Source: Xenoacremonium recifei (lineage: Eukaryota > Ascomycota > Sordariomycetes > Hypocreales > Nectriaceae). Taken from it: a stretch of DNA of 64,000 nt. The stretch is from positions 372,001 through 436,000 of the forward strand of contig WOFQ01000020.1 in the NCBI GenBank assembly GCA_012184525.1. Reading direction: 5' to 3'. Shown here piece by piece: positions 55,411 through 64,000 of the stretch (the stretch's first letter is position 1; each line of letters opens with the position of its first letter). The position numbers and the translations under genes were made by a program. A model generated the notes under the pieces. The model had not been told where the DNA came from. It saw nothing but the letters and a program-made list of their open reading frames with translations, and did not search any database.

Positions 55411-58400
55411 AACAAGGAAGAGGTATATGGCACCGAAGTTTTATAGGTGTCAAGGACCTGGGGTATCTAACCAAGAAGATAGTACACTAAGGAAGACAAG
55501 TCTCAAGGGATGAGGATGAGGAGAATAGGCAAGATGAAGAACGGAGTAGTCTGGGGAAACGGCGGGGAGATAAGCTCTTAAATAGATGCCAGCAGCCACG
55601 GAGAGAATGTTTTGATGGAAGATGGGATCTGCTCCATGGGGTCCGGGGACATGGACGGAGCAGACTGTATGAGGCAAGCGCTGGGGCCCAAGGCAGGTCT
55701 GGGGACAGTCTGAGGGCCAGAGAGAAGCGGAGAGGATAGATGAGATGGGCGAGGGGAGAGGGGGCGAAACCTCGTATGGGGGGTGAACGGATCAGGGAGA
55801 GACCTGGAGACTTGAGTCCGGACAGAGAGCAGGTCTGGGCATTGGGGCTTGGACGACAATTGGGGGGGGTATGGATAGGTCTCCTTGATGGCCTGTCTCC
55901 AGGTGGATGATGGATGCTGGTTGATGGAGGTCGTGAAGCTGTACTGGGTTCGGGGAACCAGACTCAATCGTCATGGTTGCAGTTTGATCTCGAAGTTTAA
56001 GATTGAGACAACCTTTTCCAAAGGCAATCTTGAGAAGTACCTTACCAACAGATTCTTTGGCGAGATGAAGACCCTACACAGACCACGACACCGAGATCTG
56101 CGTGCCGTCTACCCAAATAGCCGGAGTATTGGACGCTCTCTGTTTAGCCAAAAGGAGCGGGAGGGCTCAACTGGGCAAGATTTCCGGGTCATGTTGCTCG
56201 CCATCGGCCCTGGCGGCGGCGGCGGTCGGTCTCCTCACCTGGTCCGGGGTATTGTTGGTGCTTGGCCCATGCAGCTTTGGACACCCCCCTCAACGCGACC
56301 CAAAGGTTCCGTGTGCATTTGTTGTCCATCAAAGCATATCTTCTCCCGCCGCGGCTGTCATCACCTCAGCTAGCGACATTGGACGACTGCCCACACGCGT
56401 TCACTAGCTTGTCCATGCCATGGTTCGGTTCCTGCACAGCTGCGGCTTCTGCAAGAGAAATAGCAAGCATGGCGTCCGTTGGCGTTGGGGAGGGGGGTTT
56501 GTACGGCGCCGCCCAGACCTGACAAATGGGGGTAGGTCTAACCTGTGAGGGGAGGAGAAGATGTGCCGTACGCCTCAGCGCTTGGCATAGCAAATCGCAG
56601 TACCATCGAGAGTCGTGGCAGCGACAAGCTGGAGATATGTGTGCGGGACGTGGACGAAAGGAAGTTCGCTGGAATTCCCCAATCCAATGATGAAAATTCG
56701 CCAAGGGTCTGTGACGACGCCCAGCTTGCACAATCACCGCCGGATGACCTGGATGAAGATGGAACTGTGGGAAACCAACAGCAATACGCGCAATAAGCAT
56801 CCAGTAGGCTACTTGATGGGTCCCTTCTTCCAGCTCGCGTCCTCGAATGTGATAAAGGTGACTTGCTAAATTTTTGTGTCAAAACGATGATACTCAGGAA
56901 TTTGCCAGAATCGACCACTCGATCGGCCCTGTCATGTGCTGAGTCCATTGCAACCCCTCGTTGACAACAGGGAAAACGTGGGCTCTCGGGAAGTATGCAA
57001 CGCGGTCCCGGGACCACGGGCTCTGTATGGACCTCGAAGTCGAGCTCACCTCAAAAGGTTCATCACTACTTCTAGAAACGAGTTGGCGCATAAGATGACA
57101 AGGGGATGGTCGCCAACCACACACTCTCGTCGAATGTTCAGAGTCGCATCGCTCGCGCATGGGGTAAGACAACCGGTCCGGCCTTGGGTTTCATGGGAGC
57201 GACACGGCCGCTAAGTTAAGGCTTTGCTCTGCAGCGGCAGTTGTCCGAATGGCCTTCAATAGCCTGTGTTGTACGGAGGCTGGCGAAGAGAGCAGCGAGC
57301 GAGGTCCTGAGCAGGAAAGTAACAAGGATGTCTCGCTGCTTGCAGGGTGGCTCAGCTTACCCCGAATCCCTAGCGCCGGTGAAATAGGTTGCAGTGACAG
57401 AAAAAGCAATGGGGGAACGACGAAACAAGCAAATTCTGCCAGTGCGTTCACATCCTCCATCGGACGAAGGGTAAACTGCCACAAGTGAGCAGGGCACCAC
57501 ATGCAAGACGACAGATATTGCGCCCTCTGGAACACCGAGACTTGACTATTGCATGCAGCCTCGGAAAGCCACTTTGGCTCCTCCATCTGGGGGCAGGATT
57601 CTGCTGGGGAAGGGGGGTGGAGGCAAAGAGGAGAGGGGAAGCCTGAAGAGGGGTCTGCGGCGGCGTCGACGTATCGGCCCCAGCGAACGGCGTTCTTTGG
57701 AGTCTTGCTGATGGCCGGGAAAATGTCCCTCAGACCCGAAGCTCGCCAATGAGCAAGAGTTCTTAGTCAATGAGATCAGATATCCAAATGTCATCGCCCA
57801 GGAAAGCCTCGGCGCTTTGTGCTCGGGGACCTGGGGTTGGGTTGGAAGATGGGGACGGCAGTGCTCTAGAAGCTCCAGAAGGCGCCTCGGCGTTGCTGGT
57901 CTTGGTTGGATTTGGGAAGAGATTAGCTCGCAGACCCATAATCTCCCAATACACCCTGAGTGCAGGACCGACGTATCCGTCTCCCAGCAAGGGCAATCTT
58001 GATGATGATAGTCGTTGCGAAGGGCTTTAAACCAAACATGGCATGATCACTTACCGTTATCAACGAAGACTGATGCCGGATTCCCGCCCCAGGGCCAAAC
58101 GGCGGCACTTCTACCAACCAGTCGTAGCTCATTTCTGTGCGGAGAAGAGTCCAGGCGGTGATCTCCTCACTGAGTTGGAGACTTGAGACCGTCGCTGCGT
58201 CCGTCAGCACATCAGCGGGGTCCCCTGTAGTGAGGAGGAAGACACACCTTGGCACCCAGACACCATCACACATTCCTCCCGCCCAGCGCAACCACAAATG
58301 GCACCGATGAAATCTCGACCTCCCTCGGAAAGATTCGACGCTGCTGCACTGGTGGCTCACACTAACGAAAAACCACATGGCAGCGGATCAGGGGTAGCCT

Positions 58401-61400
58401 ATCGCTTGAGATTCGGATTTGGGCTTGTGGCGTCACAACCAGGGTGAACACGGACACACACCTTTCCAAAGCCCAGCCCGGGCCAGACGTCAGGGAACCT
58501 GCCGGGCGTGCCAGTGGCATGATGAACGACAAGAGTCACATCGATTCTTCACTGTAATCTGCGGTCAGCCTTGGAATTTGCCCCGGAAAGTGAGAATAGA
58601 TTCCTCCAGAGATTGCCCCCGTAATTCCACTTCTGCTTTCTGGGGAATTGCTGGATCTCCATTGCTTGTCCAGATTCACATGAGGTAGCTGAGATGTGCG
58701 CAATGAGGGTCTGCTACAAAGCAACATCACAAAGTCACGATATCCTCGGTTATGGACTCGAAGTTGATAGGTGATGTCGAGAGTGACTTCGACCTGAAAG
58801 CCGCCAGCACACGCCAGGGAAGGTCAGGGAGTCGGGCAGGGAATCAGCCTGGCTCCCGAACCTCGTCGCTGCCAGGGAGGCTGTCAAGGAGGGACGCCGC
58901 ATGCCAAGGGATTTTTCGGCCGGAAGGACCTTTGGACGAGGGTGCTTGTGCTGCAGGACCGATCGCGAACGTCGTCTGTTGAGCGGCATTTGAAGCCAAG
59001 GCTACTGGATGGTGGTGATGGCGGGCTTGACTTCTCAGCTAGGCTTCATGATGCCGGAGATAGTTGTCCAAACGGAAATGGTGTCCTGCAACGCTGCGGC
59101 TCTTGGCTGCGGTGGCTAAGGAAGCTAGCGATTCAGGAAGCGCCACAGCTGACGGCATCGCACCTGCTTCCAGAAGCCCTGCCTGTGGATAACATGGTGT
59201 TGAGAGTGCAGGAGCATCCGTCTCACGAGTGCTCGCTGGGAAGGAGCCGCTCTCACTTACAAGCACCAGCCAGGGCAGGAGCCGTTCAAGCAGTGACGAC
59301 GCCTGCATCAAGACAAACGAACAGGCAGGTACGGAACTGCAGCACGGAGCACGGATTAATTGCCTCTTCCCTGTCTCTTGGCTGTCCCATCAGCCGCCCC
59401 ATCATGACCTTGACTCTTCCTCATCCATGCTCCATCTCGACCTCATGCCATCCCTGCCGAGCGCCTTCTACCCTCCATCACAACCACCACACCTTCGCTC
59501 CAGACAGTCATCCTTTCTGTTGGTCCCCTTGGCCGCACGCTCCTGACTGGCCGGTTTGAATAGCGATTGCATCCAACCGAACACCGCTAAATCTGTGCAG
59601 ATTCCCACGTGTGACTGGTCCCAACGCCCCGGCTCCACCATCGTATGAGGTCGACTGTCACGGCCGCCTCACGGGTTCCGCAGGCGGAAATGGAATCGCT
59701 GTCTCGCCGCTGCCAACAGTGTTCCAGCTCTTCCCCATCGCCATTGCCCAGTGTCGGGTTGTCTCGCTGGGGACAATGCGGGCCTCCACAGGATCTCGTC
59801 TCCCAAGCTGTGGAGGAGATCAAAGTGCGGAGAGGTTTTGTGGATAGTGGCATGTCTCTTCATCAACTTCCCTGACGGAGTGTTGTGGTCTCGAAAGGGT
59901 GTTTCAACATTCTTCACAGGGACGAGGTTGTCAATGAGGCTCTCACAGCGCCTGGACCGTTTCTCAATCGACAACGCCGCAGCCAAAAAGCCAAGCCCGT
60001 CAGGGATTGTTGGCGGATCTGCCTGTATGTACCGGCCGCCGGTGATCCGTCGGAGCAGCCTCTCCAACTCCAAGCCCTCGAAACCATGCCTACAAGCCAC
60101 GCCTGAGACGAACGGACTTTGACTTGGAAAAGTGACACGATTTTTCTCCAACTTCGGCTTTCGATGCTCGGGGGGTGTCTGCCACCGCGCGGCCCATCCG
60201 TCGGCGTCCTGCGTCGCGTGTCTGACCCTTCAAGCCGTGCAGTGCAGTCAGGCGATTCTATTCGGCAGCCCAGCGCGCAACTCTCAGTGCGGCGACGGCC
60301 GTATCACCCCAAACACCCCCCAATCATGCGGGCCGAAATTAGAGGCGATCTTAGCCACGCCGTCTGTGCCTCTAGGCCTGCCTCATTCGCCTAGGCCCTG
60401 CATCATGATGGTTCCCCAACGACCCTGGCTGGCGCATGGGGATGAACTAACAGGCACCCGGACTCGTTTTTCATCGGTTCTGAACCTATCGTCGGCCAGT
60501 AAATTGTAAGTCGGATGACGATTTGGTCAAGTTATCCTCGGTTGATAACATCAGATCCCCATATTCCTGCTTTCACCATTAACAAATCTCAGACAAAGGG
60601 CTCTCTTTCGCGAACTCATTTGGGCGTCTTCCCTTGACCCGACCAGATGGATTCCGTCAGCCTCTTGCATGTTGGAGGGTGGCTTCGAGTCATGGACCTC
60701 AAGTTCCGGGAGCCGTGTTCGGGACAAAGCGACCTCGTTCCCGCGAGAGTTTCTCGCCAAGCTTGACGGCCACGGCGAGAATCCGAAGACATGACCACGA
60801 ATGAGAAAATACGAGCAAAGCGGCGGACCTGTAAGAGCAAACGCAGCGACACATGGCCTCGCCACAGGGGTTCCATCACCAAGATCCTGAAGCATGGCAT
60901 CCCGTCCAACATCGCGTATCTCCGCACGTACCATGTAAGCCATTTAGCTGCAATGCCATGCCAGCATCTGCTTGTTTCGCCTTATCCCTTCGTCACGCAC
61001 GGTGCACCCCCCCTCGGAAGAAACGGCATACGCACTGTACAACATCAACGCCACGACTTACAACGGCCAAACGACTGGCCGCCACCACGACCCTGCTCAC
61101 CGTATGGTACGAGGGCCGGGTATGGTTCTCAACCCTGGTGATAGCTCGGATCCCGGAGGCTGAATGGACCGATACCAAGTCAGAGACTGAGCCGCTCATG
61201 AACTTAACCATTCATATGAGTTGACGCTTGACGAGGATCAAGCTTTCATTCTCCCATATGAAGACGAGATATCCCCGAACTGCGGCCTCCCCTCTATCTT
61301 CTGATTTATCTGCTCAAAGCACTCAAAATCTCACGCGACGTGCGGGTATCACGCCCGGTTCCGCTTGCAAGTGTAATGCGCAACTTCACGATGTCGTTGT

Positions 61401-63363
61401 TTCGGGCATCCTCCTACCGATACCAAAACAAAGCGGAGGTGGTGTTCTCCATCAATCCCCCGCTTTTTGCGCGGTTTTCAACAAGTATCTATCAAGTCTT
61501 GGGATGCAAATGTTGGGGTTCTTGGCAGGTGCATTGGATCAAGTTTGAAGCACACCCCCTGACGCCTAATCGACGACGTCCGGGACCGTCGAGGCCCAGA
61601 ACCTCCGCCACAAGAAACCTTGATACCAAAAAAAGTGACTCGTAACCCAGGAAAATGACCGGCAATGAAGAGCTCTTTGCTTGTTATTGTCAAGCAACGA
61701 GAAGGCTCTCCTTCCAGGAGATGACATCCTCGGTTATTTGCAATAAATTACCACATCAGATATTGTTTGCATCAGCTCACTGAGGCCAACGTCGGTGAAA
61801 GCTGACGTCCCTTACCCAATGCCTTCATACGGAGAGAGAGAGCTTCAAGTTCATACAGTGGTATTAGAGTCATTTGAGTATCATAACTCAATCCTGATCC
61901 CCGTGGGGATTATCTCGTGATGCTCCCACCATAAGTCAGTCGTTTCGTTTCCGCCTAAGCTTATATCACCCCGTGGGGAGAATATCGTGATAATTAAGGC
62001 TCACATTTCAATGGAGCCGGCAAAATGTCCCCCTGAAGGCCGCAATAAGTCGGAGATGTCCCGGCTTCCGAGGTTTCTCGGAGCCGCAGTGACTTGCGTC
62101 CGCTCGACTCAATGCGCGCCCCCGGGTACAAACTTCTCAATGCGTAGAGACGCAGTTCTCAATGGAAGAGGAGTATTCTGAGATAAATATGATTCCAAGC
62201 CACGTTATAGTACTCGATTGCCGCCGTAGGAGACTTCTGCAGCGATCGTGAGATTCAGCTATGACGAATCACTCACAATACACACTGCGGGTGTGCCTCG
62301 AAGGGTCAGTCCCGGATCATGAAGTGCCTCTGGAAATATTCCGTTATCGTAGGAGCCTGTTGCTTCAGTGATGACCTCGGTTATTCTGACTCGTTGATGT
62401 GGCGACCTTACTGATAGGACTTACGTGTTGCAACATGCCTTGGCCGTACCTGTACAAGCTTGTCCCAAGTGAGGAGTGTTCCTGTATAGAAGTTCTTTGT
62501 CACTATATATTGGTGCTTGAAAGGTAATAAAGAAAGGAATCTATTTGCGTCAGAATCTTGGACACTTACATCTCTTTGACGCGTTTTTCAGTTCCTAGTG
62601 TCGTCGCTCGCCGAGATCAGTGATCCACCAATTTCCTACTACCTCATGATCTAAGAGCAGAGCACTGTAATGAATGACTTTCTATTTTTATACAAGGCAA
62701 ACTGAAGGTAGAAGCAGCATTCTTTAGGCTTTGATGCATCATCGCAGAGGATCTAGGCCCTCGCTTACCCTACAGGTCGCCATCGGCATAAACGTCTACC
62801 ACTCCCCACGTTTTCTTTTGAAGAATACAATGATAAAGATTCTAAATACCATGGCTTATACGCAGGCTAAGACCTGGAGATATTCCTTCTCTTTGCTAAT
62901 CCAGATGCACTCTCTCATCGCCACTCCGAAGAAAGAAAGTTCGCAAGCTCGAATGTGACCATTGAACAAAATGCTCACCCCAATAGTCACACTCTCTAGA
63001 GAGATACGCAAAATAAAATAGGTCGGATTAAATACCTAAGTTCTCTATAGCTGAGATAACCACATGCCCCTCCTCAAAATGCGAATAGCTAGCTGTCTGA
63101 AGCAAGAGGAGCCCCTAAAATTCGATCCCGACCGTAAACCATGAGACTCAACTGTCACCATAAAAAGACACGGAGCTTTCACCCCCGCGAGACGTTAAAT
63201 AATAAACATTCAGAAATGAGGAGAACTTAGTAGTGGATGTCGGGATGAAAGTAGACAAGTCCTCCACAGATGCTGATGCTGATGAGTGAGAGGTCAGATA
63301 GATGCCATCGTTTGGCGCTTTGTCAACCCTTTCTTCCTTCGTGATTTCTCCAAATTGCCGGTG
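55411..63363. other. Gene-free region of almost 8 kb
   Basis: There is no frame with recognisable family similarity on either strand. It holds a GA-rich stretch (about 55660-55880) upstream of the acetate transporter gene, a pair of CCCC-GT-GGGG dyads (61899-61908 and 61969-61978) and the 3' flank of the WSC gene. Open frames of 100-200 codons overlap each other in several registers, as expected by chance at this GC content. Non-coding transcripts or lineage-specific small genes cannot be excluded. Confidence 0.5.
61899..61978. repeat. Two CCCCGTGGGG dyads 70 bp apart
   Basis: Each copy is a small stem (CCCC/GGGG). The first extends to ATCCCC-GT-GGGGAT. Each is followed after a short gap by TCGTGAT, so the similarity covers about 22 bp. 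They contain GTGGGG, which fits the CreA/Mig1 consensus SYGGRG. Confidence 0.5.
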
Positions 63364-64000
63364 TCAGTCTTGAAATGGTTCTCCAGCGCCATCATCAAAT
63401 GCTCTGTATGCTAACGGAGGAGATGACGGGAATGCCTCAGGGCAGTAGTACACCAGAACTGCCCAGCTCCCACCACAGGCCGTCGCTGGTAGACTGTTGC
63501 ATGGGAACTGGCAATAATTGTCAGGGAGTCGCACAGCATCGCCTCGGATCGCTGTTCCACACCAGCACTCTTGGCCATTTTCGGTGCCAGCGAACGGATA
63601 TCCTCTTGAGCTACAGTGTGAGATGCAAATGTCATTTGACATAGTTCCAAGCAAGTAGTCTTGAGGCCATGCCCCTAGTAGAGTTCTCGAAACGGAATCT
63701 TTGAAGCAGCCAAGGTTGTTCCAGTCCCAAACGCTGGGTGGTATAGCTCCGGGAATGATGCCCGTACCAAGCCCAGGAACTGATCCGGGAGCTTGCCCGA
63801 CTGAAACAGGGCCGTAGCTGACTGGCGGGACATTACCATTGCTTCCTCCTACACCAGAAGGGCTCTGACGGGGAGATCCAGAGCCACTAGATCCGGAGCC
63901 AACCCCATTGTTTCCAGAGCTAGGAGCTGATGCTGCTCCCGGTGCACCATTCGGTCCCGCTGGGTTAACCGGCACGGAACTCGTGCTACCTCCATTGCCA
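63364..64000 (-). CDS. WSC-domain protein, C-terminal part (5' end outside window)
   Basis: The frame is open to the window edge and ends at 63364. The visible part starts with a Gly/Ser/Pro-rich low-complexity linker and finishes with one Cys-rich WSC domain: WNNLGCFKDSVSRTLLGAW, ICISHCSSRGYPFAGTENGQECWCGTAI, YCQFPCNSLPATACGGSWAVLVYY. Eight or more cysteines are in the expected spacing, so the domain is probably intact and disulfide-bonded outside the cell. The domain occurs in cell-wall stress sensors, glucan-binding enzymes and oxidases. As it ends the protein without a membrane segment after it, a secreted wall or carbohydrate-binding role is more likely than a sensor. The missing N-terminal part prevents a functional call. 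Confidence 0.82.
   Translation of the reverse strand, partial: GNGGSTSSVPVNPAGPNGAPGAASAPSSGNNGVGSGSSGSGSPRQSPSGVGGSNGNVPPVSYGPVSVGQAPGSVPGLGTGIIPGAIPPSVWDWNNLGCFKDSVSRTLLGAWPQDYLLGTMSNDICISHCSSRGYPFAGTENGQECWCGTAIRGDAVRLPDNYCQFPCNSLPATACGGSWAVLVYYCPEAFPSSPPLAYRAFDDGAGEPFQD

Noticed and set aside
57763..58378. Possible two-exon minus-strand gene with GTAAGT donor at 58054
   Set aside because: The attractive downstream frame ending in DDIWISDLID cannot be reached: the required upstream phase carries a TAA just before the donor. The in-phase join gives an unremarkable short protein.
58942..60151. Open frames of 120-205 codons on both strands
   Set aside because: They overlap each other in several registers, have biased Pro/Ser/Arg composition from GC content, and show no domain or intron pattern.

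Overview
The window is nuclear DNA from a filamentous ascomycete (Pezizomycotina, most likely a sordariomycete). The evidence is short 43-73 nt introns with GTRNGT donors and CTRAY-type branch points, genes on both strands with their own promoters, and typical fungal families: squalene synthase, an S8 proteinase K-like subtilase, a Zn2Cys6 regulator, a GPR1/FUN34/YaaH acetate carrier, a WSC protein and Nbs1. I recognised no tRNA, rRNA, CRISPR array, transposon or viral gene. Exon boundaries were assigned by reading splice signals and keeping protein frames continuous. They are models, not transcript data.

Region 1-10 kb (housekeeping): a partial alpha/beta-hydrolase-fold protein whose usual nucleophile and histidine positions look substituted; a 525-residue orphan with internal repeats; Trax (translin-associated factor X) with an 18-nt micro-exon; PIG-M/GPI14 mannosyltransferase; and an F-box-like protein. 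A gene-free stretch of about 4.4 kb follows.

Region 14-31.5 kb: secreted subtilase, squalene synthase (ERG9), a UDP-4-keto-6-deoxyglucose epimerase/reductase gene interrupted by one TAG codon, a DnaJ/DnaJ-X chaperone, a disordered coiled-coil protein with three FFYA motifs, a membrane-anchored cytochrome b5-domain protein, and Nbs1 (FHA/BRCT DNA-repair protein).

Region 31.8-44 kb looks like a small catabolic or secondary-metabolic cluster: a SnoaL/NTF2-like protein divergent from an AtuA-DUF4387 fusion protein, then a metal-dependent cyclase/hydrolase divergent from a Zn2Cys6 transcription factor, with an MFS monocarboxylate-type transporter 2.7 kb further on. The cyclase/regulator promoter holds a perfect CGGAAA-N5-TTTCCG palindrome of the kind bound by Zn2Cys6 dimers. 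This is the best candidate in the window for an undescribed functional unit.

Region 45-64 kb: a GT2 glycosyltransferase lacking a clear QXXRW motif; a 1073-residue two-zinc-finger protein, apparently encoded by two frames joined by a 56-nt intron, with a 13-unit pentapeptide array made of N-x-S/T sequons; a soluble fumarate reductase (OSM1 type); an acetate transporter; almost 8 kb with no recognisable gene; and the 3' end of a WSC-domain gene cut by the window edge.
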